From an uncultured Clostridia bacterium (GTDB lineage: Bacteria > Bacillota > Clostridia > TANB77 > CAG-508), in the NCBI GenBank assembly GCA_934131055.1, contig CAKOZB010000011.1, positions 1 through 19,310 on the forward strand: a stretch of 19,310 nt of DNA, written 5' to 3'. A program made the translations under genes and the position numbers. Positions 1 through 6,717 of this stretch are shown here, in pieces. The notes under the pieces are model-generated. The model searched no databases, was not told the DNA's origin, and saw nothing but the letters and a program-made list of their open reading frames with translations. Within the stretch, counting starts at the first letter, position 1. Every line of letters begins with the position of its first letter.

Positions 1-1
1 G

Positions 2-118
2 GAAAGAATAGTATTAACGGAATTAACGCTAGAAGTAAGCAATATAGCACAATTGAACAGTGTTTTAAAAGCAATAAGAAAAATAGACAGCGTATATGAA
101 GTAAGAAGAAATAAATAA
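2..118 (+). CDS. rel: Partial: C-terminal end of (p)ppGpp synthetase/hydrolase (Rel)
   Basis: The first 38 codons read as an open frame that enters from outside the window and ends at a TAA at 116-118. The peptide (ERIVLTELTLEVSNIAQLNS, then VLKAIRKIDSVYEVRR) matches the beta-alpha-beta pattern of the C-terminal ACT domain of long RelA/SpoT-family enzymes, which make and degrade the alarmone (p)ppGpp. Only the regulatory tail is visible, so catalytic residues cannot be checked. The downstream order of an MBL-fold hydrolase and hisS is the usual neighbourhood of rel in Clostridia and Bacilli, and this supports the call. The gap to the next start is 62 bases with no terminator, so the genes are probably cotranscribed. 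Confidence 0.72.
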   Translation, partial: ERIVLTELTLEVSNIAQLNSVLKAIRKIDSVYEVRRNK

Positions 119-180
119 AACATATATGAAAAATATGACTTGCGTATAAAACGAAGCCAAGGAATAAATAGGAGCAACAC

Positions 181-831
181 ATGATTTTAAAAAGATTAAA
201 AGTACAAACGACATTAGGAGAAGCAACAAATTGTTACATAGTAGAAGACGAAGAAACAAAAGAAACAATGGTTATAGATCCGGGTGGAGAAGCAGATAAA
301 ATTTTAGAAATGCTAGATATATTAGAGGCAAATGTAAAATACATTTATTTAACACATTGCCATGGAGACCACATTGGAGCCGTTTCAGAGGTAAAGAGTA
401 AAAAAGGTGGCAAAATATTAATCCATAGAGACGATGCAGAAGGTTTAGATGACGAAAACATAAATCTAAGCGCCTGCATTAACATGGGAGACATAGAACT
501 AGAACCAGATTCAAGAGTAGACGACAGAGATTTAATTCATGTTGGAAGCCTAGAATTTAGAGTAATACACACTCCAGGACACACAAAAGGGTCTACTTCG
601 TTATATTGTGAAAAGGAAGGATTATTATTTTCGGGAGACACATTATTTAGAGGAACTTGGGGAAGAACAGATTTACCAACCAGTTCGTTCGTACAAATAA
701 TAGACTCGATTACAAAAAAATTACTTGTATTACCAGACGAAACAATAGTATATCCGGGGCATGGAAAATCTACATTAATAAAGGAAGAAAAGCCAATTTA
801 TCTAGAACTAAAACCTAGACAAGAATGTTAA
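181..831 (+). CDS. MBL-fold metallohydrolase (YcbL/glyoxalase II-like)
   Basis: This 216-residue cytosolic protein has the metallo-beta-lactamase-fold signature. The metal-binding H-x-H-x-D-H appears as H59-C-H61-G-D63-H64 in the context LTHCHGDHIGA. The other ligands are H134 (TPGHTKGS), D153 (FSGDTLF) and H194 (YPGHGKST). The pattern and short length fit the YcbL/hydroxyacylglutathione hydrolase-like thioesterases, which lack the extra C-terminal domain of true glyoxalase II. The substrate cannot be read from sequence. The start is the ATG at 181, preceded by TAGGAG at 168-173. It lies between rel and hisS, a conserved position for this hydrolase in Firmicutes, which suggests shared transcription rather than a shared pathway. 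Confidence 0.87.
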   Translation: MILKRLKVQTTLGEATNCYIVEDEETKETMVIDPGGEADKILEMLDILEANVKYIYLTHCHGDHIGAVSEVKSKKGGKILIHRDDAEGLDDENINLSACINMGDIELEPDSRVDDRDLIHVGSLEFRVIHTPGHTKGSTSLYCEKEGLLFSGDTLFRGTWGRTDLPTSSFVQIIDSITKKLLVLPDETIVYPGHGKSTLIKEEKPIYLELKPRQEC

Positions 832-833
832 AA

Positions 834-870
834 TTTTCGCCCAATGGGGACGCCCCTTTTTGGACGAAAA
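834..870. repeat. Nested hairpin between the MBL gene and hisS
   Basis: Outer arms TTTTCG (834-839) and CGAAAA (865-870) pair perfectly. CC (841-842) pairs with GG (862-863) and AA (843-844) with TT (860-861). An inner stem GGGG (846-849)/CCCC (853-856) closes a three-base loop. The hairpin starts three bases after the MBL stop codon, ends just before the hisS ribosome binding site, and is not followed by a T run, so it is not a typical intrinsic terminator. It is much richer in G and C than its surroundings. It could be an RNA-processing or attenuating structure, or a copy of a short dispersed palindromic element. No second copy lies in this window. Confidence 0.55.
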
Positions 871-886
871 ATGAAAGGAGAAGAAT

Positions 887-2266
887 ATGGGAAAGACAGA
901 ACCAAGAACTCTACCGGGTTTTATGGAACTTTTGCCAAGTGAGCAGATTTTATTTGATGATATGAAGCAGAAGATTGAAAAGTCGTATCAAAAATTTGGA
1001 TTTTTGCCAATAGATACGCCTATAATTGAATATGCTGAAGTATTGCTTGCAAAAGCTGGTGGAGAAACAGAAAAGCAAATATACAGATTTGAAAAAGGTG
1101 ATACGGATTTAGCTTTAAGATTTGATTTAACTGTACCACTTGCAAAATATGTAGCAAAAAATTATGGAAATTTAAGTTTTCCATTTAGAAGATACCAAAT
1201 AGGAAAAGTATATAGAGGCGAAAAAGCACAAAAGGGAAGATATAGAGAGTTTTATCAATGTGATATAGATATAATTGGAGATGAAGCTTTAGACATTATA
1301 AATGATGCAGAGCTTCCAGCTGTAATTTACTCAACTTTTAGAACTTTAGGATTTGAAAATTTTACAATAAAAATAAATAACAGAAAAATTTTAAATGGTT
1401 TATTTGAAGGAATTGGCCAAAAAGATAAATCTGTAGAAATCTTAAGAATAATCGATAAAATAGATAAAATTGGAGAGCAAGCTGTAAGAAAAGAAATAGC
1501 AGAGCTTGGAGTAGATGAAAAAATAGTAAATATAATAATAGATTTTATAAGAATAGACGGAAGTGCAGACGAAAAGATAGAAAAGCTTGAAAAATTAGAC
1601 TTATATGGTGCAAATATTGTGGAAAACGAAACTCAAAATACATCTGTAAGTGCAGTTAATATGGCAAATGCTACATTTACAAGAGGTGTAAATGAGCTAA
1701 AAGAAGTAGTAGAAAATATTAGACTATTTGGAGTGCCAGATAAAAACTTTACAGTAGACCTTACAATAGCAAGAGGATTAGATTACTATACTGGAACTGT
1801 ATATGAAACATTCTTAAATGACTATAGAGAAATTGGAAGTGTTTGCTCTGGTGGAAGATACGAAAATCTTGCAGAAAACTATACTGATAGAAAGCTTCCA
1901 GGAGTGGGAGTATCAATAGGTCTAACAAGACTATTCTACAAATTAAATGAATTAAATTTAATTAAAGCAGATAAAAAATCAATTTCTGATGTATTAATAA
2001 TTCCAATGACAGAAAATAAAAAAGCTCCACTGGAATTAGCAACAAGTTTGAGAGAATTAGGTATAAATACAGAAATATATTTAAATAATAAAAAAATAAA
2101 AGCAAAAATGAAGTATGCAGACAAGCTTGAAATTCCATATGTAATAGTAATTGGTGATGATGAAATTGCAAATAATACAGTAAAAGTAAAAAATATGGAA
2201 ACAGGAGAAGAAAAATCAACAGATTTTAATGCAGAAAGCGTTAAAAAAGTGATAAAGGGAGAATAA
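887..2266 (+). CDS. hisS: Histidine--tRNA ligase
   Basis: This 459-residue class II aminoacyl-tRNA synthetase charges tRNA-His. Visible signatures are the N-terminal PRTLPGFMELLP; the ATP-site segment LALRFDLTVPLAKYVA (about 75-90); motif 2, FRRYQIGKVYRGE...GRYREFYQCDIDI (about 100-129); the HisA motif RGLDYYTG (296-303); the HisB motif GGRY (322-325); and motif 3, GVGVSIGLTRL (339-349). The C-terminal anticodon-binding domain spans about 365-459. The motif-2 wording YREFYQCDIDI is that of the archaeal/eukaryal-type HisRS lineage rather than the common bacterial form (RYRQFHQ). The start ATG follows AAAGGAG at 874-880. The next gene begins four bases after the stop, so the two are probably cotranscribed. 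Confidence 0.95.
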   Translation: MGKTEPRTLPGFMELLPSEQILFDDMKQKIEKSYQKFGFLPIDTPIIEYAEVLLAKAGGETEKQIYRFEKGDTDLALRFDLTVPLAKYVAKNYGNLSFPFRRYQIGKVYRGEKAQKGRYREFYQCDIDIIGDEALDIINDAELPAVIYSTFRTLGFENFTIKINNRKILNGLFEGIGQKDKSVEILRIIDKIDKIGEQAVRKEIAELGVDEKIVNIIIDFIRIDGSADEKIEKLEKLDLYGANIVENETQNTSVSAVNMANATFTRGVNELKEVVENIRLFGVPDKNFTVDLTIARGLDYYTGTVYETFLNDYREIGSVCSGGRYENLAENYTDRKLPGVGVSIGLTRLFYKLNELNLIKADKKSISDVLIIPMTENKKAPLELATSLRELGINTEIYLNNKKIKAKMKYADKLEIPYVIVIGDDEIANNTVKVKNMETGEEKSTDFNAESVKKVIKGE

Positions 2267-2270
2267 AAAG

Positions 2271-3611
2271 ATGAAAAATAAAAAAGTTTTAATTGTAATA
2301 ATAGTATTATTGATTATATTAGCAATTTGCGGAGGTGCTTTCGCCTATGTGTATTTTGCAACAGATTTATTAAAAAGTAATTCGCAAATGTTTTCTAAAT
2401 ATGGAACCATGTTAGATATGGAATTATATAATTTCTTTTATGATGAAAACATAAAAACGTATTACACAAATAAATCAGCAAATAATTATGAAAACACTGG
2501 AGTATTAAGAGTAAAATCAGGAGGTAATAATGATATTAATGCAGATTTAAACCTTACTTTTAAAGGGGCAACAGATGTTGATAATGATAATTTTGAACAA
2601 GAAATAACTATCAATTATTCGGATTCTGAAAAATTTGCATTTAAACTTATAAAAAATAATCAGATGATTGCACTTGGCTCTAATGAAGTTGCTAATAAAT
2701 ATGTTGGAATAAAAAATGAAAATCTAGATGAGCTTTCTAATAAATTAGGAATTGATGAAGAAATGAAAGTGCCAAACAATATAAAATTAGATAAGTCATC
2801 AATAACTGTTCAAAATATCAAAAGCTTAGTAACAAAATATATAGGAAAATTGGCAGGACAACTTTCAGAGTCAAATTTTACAAAAAATAATAATACTTCA
2901 TATACATTAACAATCGAAAAAGATAACCTAAAAAATATTATGATATACTGCTTAAATGAGGCTAAAAATGACTCGGAAATTATTGAAATGTTGGGTATGA
3001 GTGATGATATATCAACATATCAAGATAATATTGACCAAGAAATTGATAATTTAAATGAACAAGATTTTTCAAATACATCTATTAAGATAACTTTAACAAG
3101 TACTGAAAATGGTGTGGAAGCTGATGTTGAGGAAAACACAGATGAAGATAACGTAAAATTTTCTGTAATATTAGAACGAGGCAAGAATATTACAATAAAA
3201 CAGACAGGTTCTTTTGATACGGCAGAAGTGCTTACAGAGGAAACAACTGCAACCCCAAACAATATAGAATATACAATATCTAAAGAAAAATCTGCAAGTA
3301 AAAGCAAATATACTATAACAAGTTCAGAAGAGAACTACTCACTTGAAATTGGCTTTGAACTAGATAGTATTTCAGATAATGGAGCAACTGAAAAAGTTTA
3401 TGTATCATATGATGTAAATGACGTACAATTTAATGTAGAATACAATAATGCAATAACGTTTAAAGATGTAACAGTTACAGAATTAAATGATGAAAACAGT
3501 GTTGCATTAAATGATTATAGCCAAGAGGAATTAAGCTCTTTATTGCAACAATTGCTTGTACAAGTTATTACTGTAAATTCTCAAAAAATACAGAATGCAA
3601 ATGTTTTTTAA
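2271..3611 (+). CDS. Membrane-anchored extracytoplasmic protein, unknown function
   Basis: I do not recognise this 446-residue protein. It begins with a basic MKNKK and one long hydrophobic segment (about residues 5-28). There is no lipobox and no clear signal-peptidase site, so I expect an N-terminally anchored protein with a large outer domain. The rest is polar, rich in Asn, Asp, Thr and Ser, and of alternating beta-strand character, with no Cys clusters or enzyme motif I can name. The last 30 residues are Gln/Leu/Ser-rich and helical. The ATG lies four bases after hisS in a weak ribosome binding context (AGGGAG at 2257-2262), which suggests coupling to hisS translation. A bidirectional terminator follows. 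Confidence 0.75.
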   Translation: MKNKKVLIVIIVLLIILAICGGAFAYVYFATDLLKSNSQMFSKYGTMLDMELYNFFYDENIKTYYTNKSANNYENTGVLRVKSGGNNDINADLNLTFKGATDVDNDNFEQEITINYSDSEKFAFKLIKNNQMIALGSNEVANKYVGIKNENLDELSNKLGIDEEMKVPNNIKLDKSSITVQNIKSLVTKYIGKLAGQLSESNFTKNNNTSYTLTIEKDNLKNIMIYCLNEAKNDSEIIEMLGMSDDISTYQDNIDQEIDNLNEQDFSNTSIKITLTSTENGVEADVEENTDEDNVKFSVILERGKNITIKQTGSFDTAEVLTEETTATPNNIEYTISKEKSASKSKYTITSSEENYSLEIGFELDSISDNGATEKVYVSYDVNDVQFNVEYNNAITFKDVTVTELNDENSVALNDYSQEELSSLLQQLLVQVITVNSQKIQNANVF

Positions 3612-3620
3612 GATATTATA

Positions 3621-3672
3621 AAAAAGGTGTCTAGTATTATTAAATTTTAATTTAATAGTTCTAGACACTTTT
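3621..3672. terminator. Bidirectional intrinsic terminator between the 2271 gene and spoIIP
   Basis: GTGTCTAG (3627-3634) pairs perfectly with CTAGACAC (3661-3668). The stem is extended by an A run on the left and a T run on the right, and an AT-rich inner stem spans 3638-3658. A and T tracts flank both sides, so it can end both converging transcripts. Confidence 0.85.
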
Positions 3673-3675
3673 GGA

Positions 3676-4794
3676 TTAGTCAAAAATTGATGAAAACACT
3701 TTTGCTAAATATTTCATGCTAGCCATTGATTGTTCTAATGTGTTTCCAGTAGCTCCTACTTCTATTATGCAGGCTGCTTTTCCAAGTTGCTGGTTATATC
3801 TGCTGTTTCTTAATAGTATTGGTCTAAATAACCCAGGGTATAATTCGTTTGCTTTTTTCTGAACTTTTACCGCAAATTGTAAATTCTTTTGCCAGTTAGG
3901 GTGTTCTAGACCTCCACCGTCTGTACCAATTACAAACATTAGTTGAGATACTACCTCATCTCCAATTTTGATAGAGGGAGCGTAAGAAGTATCTGCAATA
4001 GCATCTCTATGTAAGTCTATAATTATATCTGTATTGGGGTGTGAAATTAACAAGTTTTCGACTGTTGCCATAGACCTACCATATGAACCAGAATATGCGG
4101 GATAATCATGATATGTTTTGTCATGTACAACATTGAAACCATATGAAGTTAGCTGGTCTGTAAGAGAATTACCAACACGCACCACAGAATAATCTAAATC
4201 TGTAGTTCTAAAAGTTCCACTTTCTTCATATGAAAAATTTTCCGTGGGAGTGTAACTTTCGCAAGTATGCGTATGAAAAATCATCACATCAGATTGATTA
4301 ATTTTTAATCCTTCATAATTCAAAATATCATCAGTTAAAGTATAATTAGTTCCATTTTTAATTTCAACACCTTGATAATCATTTGTGTATTTGTTTGGTA
4401 CACCAGAATCAATTACTTGTGTCTCTAGATTCGTACTAGCATGTTCAATTGTATTATCGGTGTTATTATTCTCAACAATAGTAGGTTCTTCTACAATATT
4501 GTTTTCACTTTCATGAGTCGCCACTTTGATAGACGACATGACTGGAAGCTGTGAATTTAGCAAAAATTGTAGAGGGCTTTTGGATTCTATGTATGATGTC
4601 TCGAGAGAAGAAAAATTTGAGTCATTGAGGGTAGCAATACCAGGAATTGTTTGGTTTAAGATAAAAGGAGAAAAAGCAAGCTTATCTAAATTAATAGATA
4701 GGCCTTGTACAAAATAAATAAAAAATATTACTACGAATAGAATAAGTAAGATTTTCATTAAACTTTTTATATTTATTACTGCTACATTTACCAT
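3676..4794 (-). CDS. spoIIP: Stage II sporulation protein P
   Basis: This 372-residue protein is the peptidoglycan amidase/endopeptidase that acts with SpoIID and SpoIIM in thinning septal wall and driving engulfment. Residues 12-30 form a single N-terminal membrane segment; a low-complexity Asn/Glu-rich linker (about 95-130) precedes the hydrolase domain. Family motifs are HTHTCESY (174-181, usually HTHTSESY), the IIIDLHRDA block (257-265) and the C-terminal IIEVGATGNTLEQSMASMKYLA (343-364, holding the conserved Glu345). The Cys at 178 in place of the usual Ser is a small variation. The start ATG has AAAGGAG seven bases upstream. Gpr, the frequent upstream neighbour, is absent: spoIIP stands alone, divergent from pgi, with a sigma-E-like promoter. 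Confidence 0.94.
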   Translation of the reverse strand: MVNVAVINIKSLMKILLILFVVIFFIYFVQGLSINLDKLAFSPFILNQTIPGIATLNDSNFSSLETSYIESKSPLQFLLNSQLPVMSSIKVATHESENNIVEEPTIVENNNTDNTIEHASTNLETQVIDSGVPNKYTNDYQGVEIKNGTNYTLTDDILNYEGLKINQSDVMIFHTHTCESYTPTENFSYEESGTFRTTDLDYSVVRVGNSLTDQLTSYGFNVVHDKTYHDYPAYSGSYGRSMATVENLLISHPNTDIIIDLHRDAIADTSYAPSIKIGDEVVSQLMFVIGTDGGGLEHPNWQKNLQFAVKVQKKANELYPGLFRPILLRNSRYNQQLGKAACIIEVGATGNTLEQSMASMKYLAKVFSSIFD

Positions 4795-4823
4795 TGTTTT
4801 CTCCTTTATTTTTACTTATAATA

Positions 4824-4851
4824 AATGTATGCTATTGTTACAAAAATATTA
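4824..4851 (-). promoter_or_regulatory. Sigma-E-like promoter of spoIIP
   Basis: On the minus strand, TAATATT (4845-4851) and CATACATT (4824-4831) are separated by 13 bases. These match the mother-cell sigma-E consensus KMATATT and CATACANT; the spacer is at the short end. It lies 30 bases before the spoIIP start. Known sigma-E control of spoIIP in Bacillus supports the assignment. Confidence 0.7.
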
Positions 4852-4860
4852 CTAAAACAC

Positions 4861-4889
4861 TTGAAACAAAGAAAAAATTAATATATTAT
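4861..4889 (+). promoter_or_regulatory. Sigma-A promoter of pgi
   Basis: TTGAAA (4861-4866), a 17-base spacer and TATTAT (4884-4889) form a good housekeeping promoter 38 bases before the pgi start. It lies back-to-back with the spoIIP promoter. Confidence 0.75.
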
Positions 4890-4926
4890 AAATACTGTAA
4901 ATATAATAAACAAAGGAGTGAAATAT

Positions 4927-6237
4927 ATGGTTGGACTAAAGTTAGATTTAAAAAATGCTGGTATAACCGAAAAATCTATCTTGAAGTATAGCAAAGAGGT
5001 AGAGAAAATTCATACAGAATTACACGAGAAAAAAGATGATGAAAATGAATTTTTAGGATGGTTAGAACTTCCTACTAAATATAATAAAAAAGAATTTAAG
5101 AAAATAAAAGAATGTGCAAAAAAAATTCAAGCAAATTCTGATGTGCTACTTGTTATTGGAATTGGTGGCTCATATCTTGGCGCTAGAGCAGTAATAGAGG
5201 CATTGACGAATACATTTTATAATTTACAAGACAAAGAAGAAAGAAAAACTCCTCAGATAATATATGTTGGAAACAATTTAAGCCCTAACTACATAAGCGA
5301 GCTAATAGATTTAATAAGTAATAAAGACTTTTCTATAAATGTAATTTCAAAATCTGGAACTACAACAGAGCCAGCTATTGCATTTAGAATATTTAGAGAG
5401 TTGTTAGAAGCTAAATATGATTTGGAAGAAGCAAGAAGCAGAATATATGTTACAACAGACAAGGAAAAAGGAGCATTAAAGCAATTAGCAGAAAAAGAAA
5501 ATTACGAAACATTTATTATTCCAGACAATGTAGGAGGAAGATATTCAGTACTTACTCCAGTAGGACTTTTACCAATAGCTGTTGCAGGTGTTGATATAGA
5601 TAAATTAATGAAAGGTGCAAGATTTGCTCAAGATAAATATTGTGATGCGGATTTAAAATATAATGAATGTTATCAATATGCCGTTGCAAGAAATATCTTA
5701 TATAAAGATGATAAGAATATTGAAATACTAGCAAACTACGAACCAAAAATGCACTATGTAACAGAGTGGTGGAAACAACTATTTGGCGAGAGTGAAGGAA
5801 AAGAAGAAAAAGGAATATTTCCAACAGGAGTAGACTTTACAACAGATTTACATTCTTTAGGACAATACATACAAGAGGGAAGAAGAAACTTGTTTGAAAC
5901 AGTAATAAGAATAGAAAAACCAGATTCAGATATAAGCATAAACTTAGATGAAGATGATTTAGATGGACTAAATTACTTAGTTGGCAAATCATTAGATTTT
6001 GTAAATAAAAAAGCAATGGAAGGTACAATAGAAGCACATGTTGATGGAGAAGTACCAAATATATTAATAACTATGCAAGAACTAAATGCAGAAACCTTAG
6101 GACAATTAATATATTTCTTCGAACTTGCATGCGCAATGTCAGGTTCAATACTTGGAGTAAACCCATTCAACCAACCCGGAGTTGAAAAATACAAGAAGAA
6201 TATGTTTAGACTACTAGGAAAACCAACAAAAAAATAG
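4927..6237 (+). CDS. pgi: Glucose-6-phosphate isomerase
   Basis: This 436-residue enzyme interconverts glucose 6-phosphate and fructose 6-phosphate in glycolysis. Signatures are the sugar-phosphate-binding SIS motif [29 protein letters not shown], the active-site region [14 protein letters not shown] followed by [14 protein letters not shown], and the C-terminal [17 protein letters not shown] with the catalytic Lys. Length is typical of the short Firmicute type (about 450). An in-frame GTG at 4918 would lengthen the frame by three codons, but it is part of the ribosome binding site AAAGGAG (4912-4918). The ATG at 4927, eight bases downstream, is the likely start. No terminator follows directly; transcripts may run on to the hairpin at 6372-6408. 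Confidence 0.96.
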   Translation: MVGLKLDLKNAGITEKSILKYSKEVEKIHTELHEKKDDENEFLGWLELPTKYNKKEFKKIKECAKKIQANSDVLLVIGIGGSYLGARAVIEALTNTFYNLQDKEERKTPQIIYVGNNLSPNYISELIDLISNKDFSINVISKSGTTTEPAIAFRIFRELLEAKYDLEEARSRIYVTTDKEKGALKQLAEKENYETFIIPDNVGGRYSVLTPVGLLPIAVAGVDIDKLMKGARFAQDKYCDADLKYNECYQYAVARNILYKDDKNIEILANYEPKMHYVTEWWKQLFGESEGKEEKGIFPTGVDFTTDLHSLGQYIQEGRRNLFETVIRIEKPDSDISINLDEDDLDGLNYLVGKSLDFVNKKAMEGTIEAHVDGEVPNILITMQELNAETLGQLIYFFELACAMSGSILGVNPFNQPGVEKYKKNMFRLLGKPTKK

Positions 6238-6278
6238 AAATTTGTCGAACGATTATATGAAGATTTTTTAATAAAGTA

Positions 6279-6306
6279 TTGCAAAAAAATTAGAATATAG
6301 TATAAT
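6279..6306 (+). promoter_or_regulatory. Promoter of the putative antisense RNA
   Basis: TTGCAA (6279-6284), a 16-base spacer and a perfect TATAAT (6301-6306) point rightward into a region with no gene. Transcription would start near 6312-6315 and meet the terminator at 6372-6408. The promoter therefore seems dedicated to a short RNA. Confidence 0.65.
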
Positions 6307-6316
6307 AATATGTAGA

Positions 6317-6332
6317 TGATTTTTTCATTATC
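6317..6332. repeat. Direct repeat 1, copy in the antisense RNA
   Basis: TGATTTTTTCATTATC is identical to 6532-6547. One copy is in the antisense RNA and the other spans the small gene's first codons, so the two convergent transcripts are complementary here. Confidence 0.9.
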
Positions 6333-6345
6333 ACTAAATTTTTAA

Positions 6346-6354
6346 ATGAAGATA
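6346..6354. repeat. Direct repeat 2, copy in the antisense RNA
   Basis: ATGAAGATA is identical to 6563-6571. Order and spacing relative to repeat 1 are nearly kept (13 bases between the blocks here, 15 at the other copy), so the two form a pair rather than a chance match. Confidence 0.75.
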
Positions 6355-6371
6355 TGTAACCAAAGGTTGCA

Positions 6372-6408
6372 AAAAAAATCAGGTATGTTGCCACATACCT
6401 GATTTTTT
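6372..6408. terminator. Bidirectional terminator shared by the small gene and the antisense RNA
   Basis: ATCAGGTATG (6378-6387) pairs perfectly with CATACCTGAT (6394-6403) around a six-base loop. Six flanking A's on the left pair with or mirror the T run on the right. It acts as a strong intrinsic terminator in both directions and begins next to the stop codon of the leftward gene (6409-6411). Confidence 0.93.
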
Positions 6409-6543
6409 CTACCCTTGAAATAAATCGAAGATAGATTTTAGCACTTGAAGAATCTTAAATAGATACTTTACCGAAATTAATACGATATGTAAAAATTTAA
6501 TAAACTTTTTTGTGCCATTTCTCTTACGTTTTGATTTTTTCAT
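6409..6543 (-). CDS. 44-residue basic, hydrophobic small protein; candidate type I toxin
   Basis: An ATG at 6543 preceded by a very strong ribosome binding site (AAAGGAGGTG, 6550-6559) opens a 44-codon frame closed by TAG, directly before a terminator. The N-terminus is very basic (MKKSKRKRNGTKK, residues 1-13). It is followed by a helix-prone stretch rich in Phe, Leu, Ile and Val with regularly placed Lys (about 14-43, starting FIKFLHIVLISVKYLF and ending IFDLFQG). There is no acidic tail, Cys or signal-peptidase site. The helix would be amphipathic or membrane-inserted. I recognise no homologue. The gene has its own promoter, an SD-containing 5' hairpin, and a converging antisense RNA with matching repeats. 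All this fits a par/Fst-type toxin mRNA of about 200 bases. A non-toxic small membrane protein under antisense control is the alternative. Confidence 0.75.
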   Translation of the reverse strand: MKKSKRKRNGTKKFIKFLHIVLISVKYLFKILQVLKSIFDLFQG

Positions 6544-6547
6544 TATC
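6532..6547. repeat. Direct repeat 1, copy at the small gene's start codon
   Basis: TGATTTTTTCATTATC on the plus strand, identical to 6317-6332. On the minus strand it covers the first codons and the bases just before the ATG, where antisense pairing would block initiation. Confidence 0.9.
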
Positions 6548-6572
6548 TTCACCTCCTTTTCCATGAAGATAA
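6543..6572 (-). promoter_or_regulatory. 5' hairpin holding the small gene's Shine-Dalgarno in its loop
   Basis: In the leftward mRNA, TATCTTCA (6571-6564) and TGAAGATA (6551-6544) are a perfect eight-base inverted repeat, extendable to nine with the A of the start codon. The 12-base loop contains GGAGG, adjacent to the stem. It sits at the predicted 5' end of the mRNA. Similar 5' stem-loops limit ribosome binding and stabilise the mRNA in fst-type toxins. Confidence 0.7.
6563..6571. repeat. Direct repeat 2, copy at the 5' end of the small-gene mRNA
   Basis: ATGAAGATA on the plus strand, identical to 6346-6354. It overlaps the 5' arm of the mRNA's leader hairpin. Confidence 0.75.
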
Positions 6573-6576
6573 CATA

Positions 6577-6606
6577 ATTATACAACATAACAGTTGCAAA
6601 AGTCTG
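6577..6606 (-). promoter_or_regulatory. Promoter of the 44-residue gene
   Basis: A perfect TATAAT lies at 6577-6582 on the minus strand. An 18-base spacer precedes a weak -35 (CAGACT, 6601-6606, sharing the GAC core). Transcription would start near 6570, placing the leader hairpin at the very 5' end. Confidence 0.5.
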
Positions 6607-6682
6607 TCGAAATATGTAGCTGTAAAAAATATTTTTTAGTAAGAAATGACAGTTGGTTATTTATAAAATAATCAATTTTGTA

Positions 6683-6711
6683 TTGACATAACACAAAAAA
6701 AGTACTATTAT
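6683..6711 (+). promoter_or_regulatory. Sigma-A promoter of thrS
   Basis: Consensus TTGACA (6683-6688), a 17-base spacer and TATTAT (6706-6711) lie directly upstream of the T-box leader. Confidence 0.85.
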
Positions 6712-6717
6712 AAGAAT

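Larger units (their letters stand above)
6313..6408 (+). ncRNA. Putative antisense RNA, RNAII-like antitoxin of a type I module
   Basis: A transcript of about 95 nucleotides is predicted from the promoter at 6279-6306 to the terminator T run. It codes for nothing credible; the longest frame has nine codons. Near its 5' end is TGATTTTTTCATTATC (6317-6332), an exact copy of plus-strand 6532-6547. It is therefore perfectly complementary over 16 bases to the start-codon region of the leftward small gene. A second shared block, ATGAAGATA (6346-6354 and 6563-6571), is complementary to the 5' end of the same mRNA. The two blocks flank the gene's Shine-Dalgarno. The 3' ends also overlap through the shared terminator. 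This matches RNAII of the Enterococcus par/fst locus. The RNA is inferred; no expression is shown. Confidence 0.6.

Noticed and set aside
2271..3611. Lipoprotein call for the 446-residue protein
   Set aside because: The only Cys near the hydrophobic segment (ICGGAF) lacks a convincing lipobox (no L-x-x-C with small residues before Cys) and lies within the hydrophobic run.
4794..4991. Rightward 65-codon frame between spoIIP and pgi
   Set aside because: It runs through the spoIIP and pgi promoters and into pgi in another frame, with no ribosome binding site.
6318..6347. Nine-codon frame in the putative antisense RNA
   Set aside because: It has no Shine-Dalgarno and its bases are explained by the repeat complementary to the small gene's start.
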